This document shows, one piece after another, positions 10,062 through 21,164 of a stretch of 64,000 bases of DNA; position 1 is the stretch's first letter, and every line of letters begins with the position of its first letter. The position numbers and the translations under genes were made by a program. Below the pieces are notes generated by a model, which searched no databases, was not told the DNA's origin, and saw only the letters and a list, made by a program, of their open reading frames with translations. This DNA is from Eopsaltria australis (Eukaryota; Chordata; Aves; Passeriformes; Petroicidae): assembly GCA_034509425.1 (NCBI GenBank), contig JAVTVJ010001214.1, positions 186,001-250,000 on the forward strand, written 5' to 3'.

Positions 10062-11095
10062 CCATGTTCATGGGAAGGAAGAACCACAACAGCTTTGCAG
10101 TTTAGGAGAACTATGTACCAGGCTCTCCACAAAATGCAGTTGCAGTGATGAAGCTCTCAAGCCATGTGCAGACAATGGTGTCCAATTACTCCCAAATTTG
10201 TTGAAATAAGCACCTTATTGTGGTCATTGCTCAGCAACTCCCTCGCTTCATGATAAAGCCAGAATCCTCTTGCTTTCTTGCCATAAACATTTCCCTCTGC
10301 TTTGTCCTAGGGCCAAAGCAAACCTCCTCCCTGAGGTGATTGGCCTCATGGCCAAGGCTGAGCCCAGAGGCCAGGGGAAGGGCAAAGGCAGCACTGAAAG
10401 CACCCCTTGGATCAGCAGCTGTGAGACAAGAAGGGACAGTGCCCCAAAGGCAGTTTTCCTGCAGCAAGGAGGTGTCCTGCCCTGAGAAAGGGCTGTGGGG
10501 CCTGAGGCCAGCTCCCCGCTGGCTGCAAGCTGGGCTGCTTGGCTTTTGGGCATCATCCTTCCCCCCCTCATTGCAGCCTCCTGGATCAACTGAGGCCCTT
10601 CTCCCAGCAGGAGCTCTTGTGCCCCTGGGCTCAGGAAAGCAGTGACACAACAGCCCCGGGGTTCAGGCAGAGCTTTCTCTCCCTGTCTCAGAGGTGCTCT
10701 GTGTCTGTCTAGGGCAGCTGCTCCTGCTCAGATGCCTGGGGCTGCTGCCCTTCTCTCCAGCCCTCAGCCCTGGCAGGAGCTGCTCCTGCCCTTGGCCTCA
10801 CTGCTGAGCAAAAGCCTTTGGAATGCCCCATCTGGAGAATCCCATCTCCCAGCACCTTCCACAGCAGACCTCGGGGCAGGGCTGGTGCTGTCCAGGCAGG
10901 CTGGTGGCACTGGAGCCATGATCTGGAGAAGGTGGCACCAGCTGGCACTGCCCCAGGGAGGTGTGGGGGGTTTTGCTGTGCAGGTGCTGCAACCCCGCTG
11001 GCAAGGCGAGGGCCAAGCCCTCCTGGAGAGCTGGTGAAGGGCTGCTTGAGCCTCATCCCCTGCAGGCTCTGCTAATAAAGGAGTTGATTTGGTCT
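10062..11095 (+). other. 3' UTR of GVIN copy 1 with poly(A) signal
   Basis: After the TAG stop, a non-coding stretch runs to an AATAAA at 11074-11079. GT-rich sequence (GTGTCTCC, TTTGTGTTC) follows about 25-40 bases later, as at a normal cleavage site. The first 530 bases match 34033-34567 behind copy 2. The remainder, including the signal, has no counterpart there because the homology is broken at a CR1 fragment. Inferred from sequence only; no transcript data. Confidence 0.6.
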
Positions 11096-11224
11096 GAGCT
11101 GCTCTGTGTCTCCTTTGTGTTCAGGGGAGCCACAGCTGGGGGTGACTTGAGATCTGTGTGCTGCAGACCAGCAGGGGACAGGGGGTGGCACTGGGTAAAT
11201 TACTAAGGCTGGAACAACAGGCTT

Positions 11225-11935
11225 TGCCTTAGGCCTGAACATTGGGCCTTGAGCCAAAGTTGACCTATAGATGAACCTTCCAATCAAATGTTATATGTAT
11301 CCGCTCATTAAGGAAGTATTATTAGCTATATAATAAATGTATTTGCTCATTAATGAAGCATCATTAGCAATATGATCTATGAATGTCCTCATTAGTGAAA
11401 CATGTATTTACCTGTCCATATTTAGAAATCGGACAAGGTCATGGAATCCCACATCTGGTCTTGTTTGGGGCTGTAGGATCAAAGACAACTCTCTTCTTTC
11501 CTCCTTGAGTCCTGGCCAGACTTTGGGTAGAACCCAAGAGGAGAATGGAACCAGGTGTTCCCACACTAGAAGTGATGTCACCTTGTTTATTGAACAAGAT
11601 TAAAACAGGACCCTCTCACAGTGAAGTTGGAAGCCTCATTGCCTGCAGGTGGGCACACCACAGGAATTCCCAGTTACTGAGAAGGGCTCTCCAGGCCTTT
11701 GCTGTGACAGGGGCTCCCCAGCTGATGTGTGGATCTGGAGGATGGTAAAGCCTTGGGGTAACTGGTGATGTATCTTTCTTAATCACTGTATGCAAACTTT
11801 TGTAGCAATCATTTGGTGCATTGCTGAGCTTATCCTTTTGTGATTCTTGGCAGTTTTGCATTGTAGAAAATTGCAACTCAAGTTGGTGTCTGTTTCTTTT
11901 GTGCTGACCCTGCTGACTGGGAAAAGAGCTGCTGG
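11225..11935 (+). repeat. interspersed LTR-like repeat, copy 1 (inverted partner at 23.6-25.48 kb)
   Basis: About 700 bp that matches, in opposite orientation, 25485 down to 24967 and then 23766 down to about 23620. The partner copy is split by a younger LTR. Shared landmarks include the stretch around 11535 (related to 25205-25245), the TGATGTATCTTTCTTAA block near 11765, and GCTGAGCTTATC near 11825. Short open frames inside it have no recognised domain. LTR-like in size and context, but the ends were not proved. Confidence 0.55.
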
Positions 11936-11937
11936 CT

Positions 11938-12112
11938 GGACTGGCAGGCCCAATTGCTGTCCAGATTTTATTTGTTTTTTGAGTTCTGATTTTGGGAAGA
12001 AAGAGGATTGCTATTCCTGCTGGGAGCTGATGCTGGTAGCGGTGTTAGTGTCTGTGTATTCAGAGTATGTTCTCCCTGATTCTTGTAATCTCGTTTCAGA
12101 AATGCATGGGAG
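11938..12112 (+). repeat. 175-bp repeat, direct partner at 16261-16434
   Basis: Begins GGACTGGCAGGCCCAA and ends TTTCAGAAATGCAT. A copy of about 85-90% similarity by eye lies at 16261-16434 in the same orientation. Here it abuts the truncated RT end of a CR1; there it abuts retroviral gag. Family unknown. Confidence 0.6.
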
Positions 12113-14459
12113 GCAGTGTCAAAAGCCTTGCTGAAGTTCAAACAGACAACATGCACAGCCTCTCCTGCATCCACCAGGGGGTCACCTGGTCATACAAGGA
12201 GACCTGGTTGGTCAAACATGACCTACCCCTCCTAAATCCATGCTGGCTGGATCTGAGACCCTGGCCATCCTGTAGGTGCTGCGTGATGACACTCAGTATA
12301 AACTGCTCCATTACCTTACTGGGTACTGTGGTCAGGCTAACTGGCCTATAATTCCCAGGCTCCTCCTTCCCACCCTTTTTGAGAGTGGGTGTCACATCGG
12401 CCAGCTTTCAGTCATCTGGAACCTCACCAGTGAGCCAGGACTGACTGTTGGTAAATGATGGAGAGTGTCTTTGCAAGCTCATCTGCCAAATCCCTCAGCA
12501 CCCTGGGATAGATCCCATCTGGTCCCATGGATCTGTGAACATCCAAGCGGCTCAGCAGTTCTCTGACCGCCTCCTCCTGGATAACAGGGGGACCACGCTG
12601 CTCCCTGACACCATCCACCAGCCGAGGAGGACAGCTGTCCTGAGGACAAGCTGTCTTCCCTCTGAAGACGGAGGCAAAGAAGGCGTTAAGCACTTCTACC
12701 TTCTCCTCATCTGCAGTTAGGAAGTTCTCTCCCACATCCAGTAGAGAAAAAAGGTTGGCCTTACCCTTCCTTTTGCCGTTAATATATTTGTAGAAACATT
12801 TTTTATTATCTTTTGCAAGAGCTGCCAAATTAAGTTCAAACTGAGCTTTGGCCTCCCTAATTTTTTCGTACGTGCTGCCCTAGCAACCCCCTTCAATACT
12901 TCCTGAGAGACCTGACCCTCCTTCCAAAGATGATATATCCTCTTTTTATTCCTAAGTTCCTTCAAAACCTCGTTGCCCATCCAGCATGGACGTTTGCCTC
13001 GTCAACTCATCTTTCAGCACACAGGGACAGTCTGGTCCTGTGCCCTCAAGATCTCTGTTTTGAAGCACGTTGTCCTGGGTTGACTGTATGATGCTTGTAT
13101 CCCCAATCATCTGTCCTGCTTATGCCGGGTATTAAGTTCTGTAGCTTTAAGTTAGGCCTAGAGAGACAGAGAGAGTGAAGAGAGTGAAGGGGGGAGAGAA
13201 AACGCACACAGTTTGTCTACCTTACTCCCCCGGAAATTCCTTCAGAGACTGCGCTCGAAGCGCAGACAGAAAAGATAGAGATAAGCTCTCTGTGTGCTCT
13301 CGGAGTTCGCAGCGGGTGCTCTCGGAGATCTCTGGCTTTTGCAGGGAGAGAGAGACTTTGTTTCTTTTGCTGTTTTATTTCTTCTGGGACTGGTCAGCAT
13401 CTCTGTGGTCCAAGACATCAGGACAATCCCCCGGGGGCCCCCCGACTCTGCAGCCGGGCCTGGCCATCGGCCCAGCCTCTGGAGGGACTGAGGCTCACAC
13501 AGCCACACCCACAGAACGACTCTCTGGATCCACCATCTCTTCGGAGAAAGGAGAGGTTTCATTGTTTGATATCATTCAATTTTTTTTTTCTTTTTTTCCC
13601 CATACTTGGGAATATTCTGCTTGTTAAAGAAATAGTTCTTTCCACTTTTTCTCTAAGGAAATCTTTTCCTGAACCGGTTTGGGGGAGGGGTGGCTGGAAT
13701 TGGCTTGTCTAGAGGAGACCCCCTCGGAGGTTTCCTCCTAACATTTGCCCTAAACTACGACACATGTCCACCTTTCCTGGATTCCCTTGTTTTTAAGGGC
13801 TGCTCCCTAAGGAACTCTCTGGATAAGTCTCTTAAATAGGCCAAAGTCTGCCCTCCAGAAGTCCAGAGAAAAGTCTTATTAATGTTCCTCCTCATTTCAC
13901 CAAATATCGAGAACTCTATGATTTTGCGATCACTATGCCCCAAGCAGCCTCCAAGCATCACATCTCCAACCAGCCCATCTCTATTTGCAAACAACAGATC
14001 TAATACAGTCCCTCCCCTGGTGGGCTCACTCACCCACTGTGACAAAATGTTGTCCCCCACACACTCTAAGAAAGCCCCTGGACTGCCTCTTTTCTGCTGT
14101 ATTAAGCTCCCAGCAGACGTCTGGTAGGTTAAAGTCACCTACAAGAACAAGGGCCAGTGATCCTGAAATATTCTCTAGCTGCTTATAGAATAAGTTGTCC
14201 ACCTCTTCTTCCTGGTTGGGTGGACAGTAACAGACTCCCAGAAGGATGTCAGCCCTGTTGGCCTTCCCCTTAATTCTCACTCACAGTCATTCAACTTCAT
14301 CATCATTAGTTTCAATACCCATGGCATCAAAAGCCTCCCTTATAGAAAGAGCCACCCCTGCACCTCTTCTGCCTTTCCTGTCTCTTCTGAAGAGCTTGCA
14401 GTCATCCAGTGCAGCTCTCCAGCTACGTGAGTCATCCCACCATGTTTCTGTGATGGCAA
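12107..14459 (-). mobile_element. CR1 LINE fragment: endonuclease and reverse transcriptase, split by an LTR
   Basis: Minus-strand translations give CR1 ORF2 pieces. The endonuclease region (about 14280-13763) has VGDFNLPDVCW and a WxSGG-like stretch. The linker and thumb region (about 12980-12424) has KKCFYKYI and SMGPDGIYPRVL. The RT region (12395-12107) has GNYRPVSLT, QHGFRRGRSC and FSKAFDT. Frames are broken by shifts and stops, so the element is dead. It is truncated at the right edge near 12107, before the YxDD motif. A 692-bp solo LTR is inserted at 13071-13762. Confidence 0.9.
13071..13762 (+). mobile_element. solo LTR inserted into CR1
   Basis: The element starts TGTCCTGGGTTGACTG and ends AACTACGACA, the TG...CA ends of an LTR. 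It interrupts CR1 coding sequence that resumes on both sides. The flanking pentamers CACGT (13066-13070) and CATGT (13763-13767) differ by one base and are read as the target-site duplication. A long pyrimidine tract lies at about 13575-13605. No internal retroviral sequence remains. Confidence 0.8.
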
Positions 14460-15439
14460 CTGTGAGGAGCCAATTCAGCCCTTTTAGTTTGCCTCAATCC
14501 TGCTTGTCAGGGCTGTCAGGGACATGAGGGGGGAGGGAGTGTACCCTGCCATTGCAGGGGGCAGCCAGGGGTGGGAGAAGCCTGGTCTCTGGAGAGACTT
14601 CGCCTGGCAACACCTCACATGAGGCAGTCAGTAGGAGACACCGCGGAAGGGCTTCTCCAATCAGGCTGTGAAAATGTCTCCACCAATGGGCAGCAAAAAT
14701 ACGTTTGAACTGCACCAATGGTCTCCTGTTTGCGGGCAGACTTTGGGAGGGGCCAGGGGGGTATAAAAACTAACTGCAGGACGGCTGCTGGGCTGCGTGC
14801 CGGGGCTTCACCGCTGCCTGCCGGGGCTCTCGCCGTTGCTCCTTAGCTTGCTCGCTCCCTCCTTTGCCCTGGCCCCAGCCTGCCTCCTGACTCTCCTGCC
14901 CTCGCTGACTCTGGCTCGCCCTCGGGCCTGTCCTGCCTCCCTGTGTCCCTGACCATCACCCCGTCACTTGTCCCCCGCGCCCTTGCCTGGGCTGCCCGCA
15001 CCCATCCAGCCGCCTGCCGCCCCGACCCGGCCGCTTGCCGTGACCCTGTCCAGGGTCCTGCACCTCCGCTCCGAGCGCCCACTCACCGCGTGTCCGGTGC
15101 TGTCGCCGCAGGAGCCGCGCCTCTCCGAGAGCTGCGCAGCCTCGTCCAGCCCCAGCCCATGCCCAGGCGGGCACCCAGCACAGCCCCGCAGCACCTGCAC
15201 GCCGACAGCACTTCCCTGACTTGCTGGTGGTAACGCCCTCTTTTCCTCTGTCTTCTGTCTCCCTGTCCTCTCCCCCAGTCCTTTTTCATTTTCCTTCCTT
15301 CTTTTCTGCCTTTTCTAGCCCTCTCTCATCTGGGAAACTCCTTTCCCTTCTCGTTGTCGTACCCAATAAACGGTTCTGAGATACAAGGTTTGCCTCGTTA
15401 GGTTTAATTTCGTTCCTGACCATCGATTTTTATCATACA
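14460..15439 (+). mobile_element. LTR with U3 promoter features, about 980 bp
   Basis: The stretch begins TGTGAGGAGCC beside CR1 sequence. It contains three CCAAT boxes (about 14659, 14690 and 14725), a TATA box TATAAAA at 14762-14768 and an AATAAA at 15365-15370, then ends near ATCATACA at 15439. Order and spacing fit U3-R-U5 with an unusually long R of roughly 570 bases. No convincing target-site duplication was found, so the right end is approximate. The open frames over 14840-15290 are GC-rich shadows. Confidence 0.6.
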
Positions 15440-15563
15440 ATGATTCCCATATGGCTACTGCTTTACACGGGAATCTTCCCCGGCTAGGATGTCATCTCTA
15501 TATTGACAGAGCTTCACATCTTGGGGAAGGTCTGTAAGAATTCAGCAAGTGTGGCATGAGGAA

Positions 15564-15700
15564 TTATGGCTGAATGTTTATACCTGGAGCGAGCCTACTG
15601 AAGATACCCTGTACACCTTCCCAGGGAAAAGCAAACTTCTCTAGATTCTTCCTCAGTAAGGGAACCATGAAGAACATGTCTTTTATATCAGCACTGCCCT
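15564..15700 (-). pseudogene. ERVL-like pol fragment (reverse transcriptase)
   Basis: The minus-strand translation contains DIKDMFFMVPL followed by KFAFPWEGVQ, the fingers/palm signature of class III (ERVL-like) reverse transcriptases. Only this short piece is recognisable; flanking residues are unrelated or decayed. It probably belongs to the same relic as the gag fragments at 16.4-17.8 kb. Confidence 0.7.
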
Positions 15701-16260
15701 CCATGGGTGTGCAGCTGTTGGCAGTGCAGCTGTTACATTGGCACTGTGAGGGACTGCAGCTGTCAGTGGGGTTGTGTTGACTTTTAAACACCAGTAAAAC
15801 TGTAAAATGCTGCTGCCCCAATGGCTTTGTCATGGGCCACAGCAGGGAATTAAGCAGGAAATGCACTCGGGACATGATTTGTGTTTTCTCCAAATGGGCT
15901 CTGGCCTCAGAAGCTCCTTCCCGTGCTGCAGCAGGGCTTGGGTGTTGTGATACATCAGTGGTTTTTGAATTGGGGAGTGCAGGTGCTGCGCGGGGCACAC
16001 ACGGCGTAAATTCCTAACGCCCACCCGGGTAAGGGTTGATATCAGAACTGAAGGAGCACTCACCGCTGTCTGTCACACGCCAGGCTGGATCCTTCAAACA
16101 TCAAACCCAGAAGGTTTTCATTGTGGTTTTTGCCTGCAAAGTGAGCAGAAGGCCTGTGCCTCTCCCTCAGTAGCCATAAAATAACCTAATTAATATATAT
16201 GGGCCATATAAATTAAAATATGGGCCATTGTTATCTATCCATTGATAAGCTTCTACTTCC

Positions 16261-16434
16261 TGGACTGGCAGGCCCAAATGCCATCTGGATTTTATTTGTT
16301 TTTTGGGTTGTGATTTTGGGAAGAAAAAGGGTTGCTATTCCTGCTGGGAGCTGATGCTGGTAGAGGTGTTAAGTGTCTGTGTGTCCGGAGTATGTTGTCC
16401 CTGATTCTTGTCATCTCATTTCAGAAATGCATCA
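16261..16434 (+). repeat. 175-bp repeat, direct partner of 11938-12112
   Basis: Starts GGACTGGCAGGCCCAA and ends TTTCAGAAATGCAT, with a few substitutions and small indels relative to the other copy. It sits between the gag relic and the RT fragment. The stretch just left of it (16180-16255) is AT-rich. Confidence 0.6.
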
Positions 16435-17790
16435 ATTAAGCTCTGAATATTACTTACACACTGTCTCTGAAATACAGCTTTTGGAATTCCTAGTGACAAT
16501 GCAGGATTATATAACTCCTTCCACCTCTGACTTCTGGGTGGACGATCTGTAAGTCCTGGTTCCTGTGAACAGTTTGTTTGTCTGACATTACAGCCAGTGT
16601 GTTTGGTATTGCTGGGGAGATCGTTCCATCCCATCTCTCGGGCATGATTTCTTATACTGTGCATTACTGCTGCCCGGGTGGAGATTTCCCAAGGCTGCTC
16701 CTCCACCTCTGACCAATTGTGCATTAAAGGCTGCATCTCTTCTGATTTCATCTTGTTTAGTGATAAGGTCGGGTTTGAGTAAGGCAGGGACCCCCTTAAT
16801 TAGTGGATTTAAGATATTACAGTCCACAGCTTCAGTAATAGGAGCATTAATAGGTCGATGCTCATGCGTGGCTTGGACACAGGCAGCTTTGATAATAGCA
16901 GGGGAGAGCTCAGACAAAGAATTAATAGCTATTACCAGAGGCTCTCCTCTCTTCCACATATCCATACCACTGCCCAGAATGCCACCCTGCTTGTTATTGA
17001 ATGGGGATCATTTGGGGGAAGAGGGCCAGAAGATAAAATAACACCAGGACCTCAGAACCTGCTGATTTCCTCACCGCTTAATAGGATTCGGTCTCCCCCA
17101 GGTAAACAAACACACCACAAATATTCAGTTTCAGTTTCACCTGGCTTATGGCCATAGCATTCCTGTACATCAACCATATGAATTGGATAATACGGGGTTG
17201 TCTTTTGGGTACGATTTCTCTGTCCACCCTGAGGTCCAGTGGTTACCTCGGTTTTTATAATGGGTTTGCCTTCATGCACAGGATTGTGAGGAGGTAAAAA
17301 ATCCCCTTCCCCCAGTTTGTTATCACTGGGATCACCCCATGTGTTTCCATCCCACTCCCCAGGAGATGCAATTAGTTTCCTAGTCTGCACAATGTCAGGG
17401 GGTTTTGGAGCCCACATAAGCATTAGCTCAACTATTTCTCCCAGCTTTTTTCCCCCTTTCTGTTCCTCCTCTAACTGTTTCCTCATCTGTTCTATTTGCA
17501 AAGTCACCAATAACTCATTTGCTTCCCTGTTTCCACTTCACTTTTCACATCTTGTTTCTCTTTTCATTATTGGTAAGCAGCTTCTAGACATGCACCTGAC
17601 ATTTTGCAAGTAATTCCTTTACCTTTCCCATCCTTCAAACAGCCTCTAGCAAAGTTTAAATGTTCTTCCACAGCTTCCCAGTCATGCCAATTATCCTGAA
17701 CCCATTTGTCCGAGAAACTAAGGCTGGGACTTCTTCATGGCTTTGTAAGTAGTTAGTGCTGCTACTTGCCATCCTGCGGGCTACACCAAA
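16416..17790 (-). pseudogene. Retroviral gag relic (ERVL-like provirus)
   Basis: Minus-strand frames 17510-17052, 16965-16588 and 16751-16416 read as broken gag. One carries a helical, charged matrix-side segment with LMWAPKPPDI, the other two a capsid-like segment with AACVQATHEH and NPLIKGVPALL. A plausible gag start lies near 17770, just after a TGG-led primer-binding-site-like stretch (about 17773-17790) and the LTR end at 17795. Multiple frameshifts make it non-functional. Class III assignment rests on the nearby RT fragment and is tentative. Confidence 0.65.
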
Positions 17791-17794
17791 TTGT

Positions 17795-18012
17795 CACGAA
17801 CGAGTGTGTTTGAGATTGCTTAAAAGATCACTGACGAGGAAAAGTCAGATTTAGTATGAACCGACAAAGTCCAACAGGTTCGTTGACAAGATTCTCTTTA
17901 CTTACACAGGACAGCTAAGGCGCAACAAGGGAAACCAAGTGTCAGAGACTGAAATGGTTGATGCCTCAAACATTGATACAAAGTTCTGGTCATTATAACA
18001 AAAACTGTATAA
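17795..18012 (-). mobile_element. LTR portion of the minus-strand ERV relic
   Basis: On the minus strand this ends ...CGTTCGTGACA, immediately followed by a TGG-led primer-binding-site-like sequence and gag, as expected for a 5' LTR. Its other end is interrupted at 18013 by a younger LTR with a target-site duplication; sequence resumes at 19191. The outer boundary beyond 19196 was not resolved. Confidence 0.55.
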
Positions 18013-18017
18013 AGAAG

Positions 18018-19190
18018 TGTTGGGGTTTGGATTTCTTCCCTTCACTTTTTCTTAGGGAATATTTTTCTCCTGTAAGTTGCTAAGGAACTGTAATAGCTGG
18101 GGGTACTTAAGTGAACAGAAGGAGGTGGCCAAGCTCAGGAGAAAGAGAGTTTCTCTCAGAGGGCAGAAATAATGTGAGAATTGGGCTGGTAAAAGCCAAG
18201 GCTGGGACAGCTGCTGCTCTCTCTCTTTGGAATGCGGAGCAAGACATCGTGATCTGCTGCTTGGGGAAGGAAATTCGCTGCCACTGCAGGAGCCCAGAGC
18301 AGATCTGTTTTTTTTTTTCCTTTCTGCTGTGAGCTCTCTCTCTCCCTGCCCTGCTGGGAGCTGAGCCGCCACTGCCCTTTTCCTTCCCGCTCCTCTGGCA
18401 CTGCTCTGAGTTTTTGCTACACTGCAGCCTTGCACCCCCCACCTGCTGAGACCTCCTGCTGTCCCAGCTCGCTGTTCCCAAAGGTCCTGCTGTGGCACCG
18501 ACATCGACTGCCCTGAGGGTTTGTGAAAAAAGCCTCTCCTCCATCCCTTCCTGCCTCGGGCACAGGCACCATTGCCACGTGTTACCTGGACTGGCGCCAG
18601 AGCGCCCCCTGCAGCCACGGGGGAATCATCACACTCAGAGCGCCCCCTGCAGCCACGGGGGAATCATTGCACCCAGAGCGCCCCCTGCAGCCACGGGGGA
18701 ATCATCACACCCGGAGTGCCTCCTGCAGCCTCAAGGGAATCATCGCACCCAGAGCACCCCCTGCAGCCACGGGGGAATCATCACACCCAGAGCACCCCCT
18801 GCAGCCACGGGGGAATCATCACACTCAGAGCGCCCCCTGCAGCTGTGGGGGAATCATCGCACCCAGAGCGCCCCCTGCATCCACGGGGGAATCATCACAC
18901 CCTCCCTGCTTACAGGGACCTACTGGCGCACCCTGCCAACTTTGACCAGAACTGCACCAAAAGCTGTCACTGGGTTTTTGGTTCTGTTTGTTGGTTAATG
19001 TCATAGTTGTTGTTATTTGTTAGCTTTGTTTTAGATGTTAGTAAAGACCTCTTATTCCTGTTCTCATATCTTTGCCTGAGAGCCCCTTGATTTCAAATTT
19101 ATAATAATTCAGAAGGAAGGGGTTTACATTTTCCATTCCAAAAGAGATTCCTGCCTTCCTTAGCAGACACCTGTCTTTCAAAGCAAGACA
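18018..19190 (+). mobile_element. LTR family M, copy A (complete solo LTR with target-site duplication)
   Basis: The 1173-bp element begins TGTTGGGGTTTGG and ends AAGACA. Identical pentamers AGAAG flank it at 18013-18017 and 19191-19195. It is related to copies at 23767-24966 (minus) and about 45.5-47.2 kb (plus) through the start, the GC-rich minisatellite core, the GTAAAGA...TATCTTTGCCT block and the GCAGACACCTGTC terminus. It contains an eight-unit minisatellite at 18600-18903. Confidence 0.85.
18600..18903 (+). repeat. 38-bp minisatellite, 8 units
   Basis: Eight head-to-tail copies of a 38-base unit start at 18600, 18638, 18676, 18714, 18752, 18790, 18828 and 18866. Each opens with GAG(C/T)(G/A)CC(C/T)CCTGCA followed by GGGGGAATCAT. 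Because 38 is not a multiple of three and the unit lacks stops, all three forward frames stay open. The apparent repeat proteins at 18492-19006 are therefore artefacts. Confidence 0.95.
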
Positions 19191-19199
19191 AGAAGCTAC

Positions 19200-20075
19200 A
19201 ACCAGTGAAACTGCCCTGAAGACTGGGACTTTGGACTGAAAGGCAAGCTGCTGAGATTAGATAAAGCGGAAAACCCATTCTTCAATCACCTGAAACCATC
19301 AATTACACAAGGAAAAGAATGTGAGTCAGACCCAGCAGCTGTGCGAAGAATCATCTGTAGCTTGCTTTGGGGAGGGGGAGGCCGTAGCCCACAGACCCAT
19401 TTTCTGGGAGCAGGTTTGAACAGATTTCCTCCCCAGCTGAGGTGGGGGAGGAAGTTTTGGTGTGCTGTAACCTCTGCTCAGGGGCAGTGAACCCATCCTC
19501 CCTTACACAAAGTGGTTGTGGAATCCCCAACCCTGGGAAGGCCACATCCATGGGATGTTCACGTGAGGGGCAGCTGAGGGGGTGCCTTAATCCATCAAAG
19601 GCCCCCCAAAGTGCTCCCCAGAGTCATTCCTGGAGCCTTGCACCACAGGACTGCACGTGATGCACCAAACCCAGAGTCTGTTGATAAAGACAATGGCAAA
19701 TTCCCCCCTCCCAGGGAGGTGCCTGGATTTTCCTTCCTGGCCTGAGTGTATATTATTAACCCTTCAGATTATTTGCTTTTGGGGGACCTTCAGCATCAAG
19801 AAGACCAGAAGAGGATCAATGGAATGCCCTCGGGATCCATGGAGTGGTGATACTTTCTACCTAGTCTGTCTCCATCTCACTCTCCCCCCCCCCCCCCCAC
19901 CCCTGCCCCCCACATTCCCCAAGCTCCTCTTTCCCTATTTCTTTCTCTCCCCTTTTCTTTCTCTCATATTTGCTATTTAATAAAATCCATACTATTGTCG
20001 CTGGCAGATGGTATTGTTTGCACCTTAACTGGGGCTGAGGAATTCCCCAATAATTTTAATAACTGGACCTTAACA
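19200..20075 (+). mobile_element. LTR-like element with poly-C tract
   Basis: The stretch ends in LTR-like fashion: a C-run (about 19884-19901), a pyrimidine-rich tract, AATAAA at 19979-19984, and the terminus GGACCTTAACA at 20075. The left end was placed near TGAAACTGCCC (about 19205) by its TG start only. No target-site duplication was confirmed. No gene is seen. Confidence 0.5.
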
Positions 20076-20084
20076 ATAAGTAAA

Positions 20085-20145
20085 ACAAAACCAAAGAAAA
20101 TGCAGACAATCAAAACAGAAATGAACTGAGAACTATCTGGGGGTA

Positions 20146-20177
<32 letters not shown>

Positions 20178-21160
20178 AAGACAGCGCAGACAAGGATAAA
20201 AAGGAATATGGCCTAAAAGCTTAACCACACTCAACAGGACTTTAATTTAACCTATACCTTATGTCTAATAATTTAACATAGGAAAACATTTAACTTACAG
20301 CTACCTTAACATATAACTCAATTTATAGCTCAACACCTAACAACCTTTAACCTAACGTATAACTATAACTTCGATGTCAAATTTAGCAACTTAACAAAAG
20401 TCTAGCAACACAGCTTAAAAACTTAGCAAAAGAACACCACTTAGCAGCTTTTAAGAAAGCTTATACCTAAAACTTATCCTTACTTACAGTCCTAATTTAC
20501 TTAGATATCTGAGGTACTTCAACATCTAAGAAATCAGTATTTCTCTCAGGTTTGCTCTAACACATGCACAGGGACATGCACCCAGACAGAAACAGTGCAA
20601 GCAAGGTACCTGTGAAAAATTCCCCTCAGAGGTCAGTGAAATCCTCACTTCAGATGCCTTTGCATCTCCCGACGGGCGAAGGATCAGGCCTGGAGGAGTG
20701 AGGATATCGGCCCAGGACACGTCATGTTTCGGCAATCCTCCAGGTATAGCAGACCTGAGGGTTTGCTGGCTCTGAGAGGTGTCCTCCTCCAGAGGGAGAC
20801 TGCAGTCACAGCCCACTGTGATTCCAGGAGAGCTCAAAAGGGTTTCCTTTCAGGCTGCTGTTTATAGGGTCACAAGAGAATGGGCTTCAGTCATAGCAAT
20901 GGTTCATCCTGCCCAGAGTTTGGGTCAGCACTTTCTCTAAAAGTGTGAGAACAGGAATGTTATGCCATTCAGGCCAGAGGAATATTTTCCAAGGCTGGTC
21001 AGGAGGAAAACAGGAGCTTGTTAGCAGTTCCTGGGAGCAGGCAGTATTTCTGATAAGCTCAGAAAGAGCCGAGCCGAGGTGCTGTTTTCAAGACCAAGGC
21101 CTAACAAGCAATTTCTCAGCTCATACTGCAGCCTGGAAAGGAGGGAGGTGGGCGAATGCA
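20085..21160. other. gene-free A/T-rich spacer with (GT)n
   Basis: Low-complexity A-rich sequence with many CTTAAC/TTTAAC-like words occupies 20180-20520, after a GT microsatellite at about 20150-20176. The segment 20526-20870 is less biased and holds a short minus-strand open frame without recognisable features. It may be further decayed LTR sequence, but I cannot name it. Confidence 0.45.
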
Positions 21161-21164
21161 CCAC

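Noticed and set aside
15700..16260. Minus-strand frame upstream of the ERVL-like RT fragment as part of pol
   Set aside because: Only the last 45 residues resemble RT; the rest has no retroviral features.
18492..19006. Three overlapping 140-170 residue repeat proteins
   Set aside because: They are the three open frames of a 38-bp minisatellite inside an LTR; the unit length is not a multiple of three.
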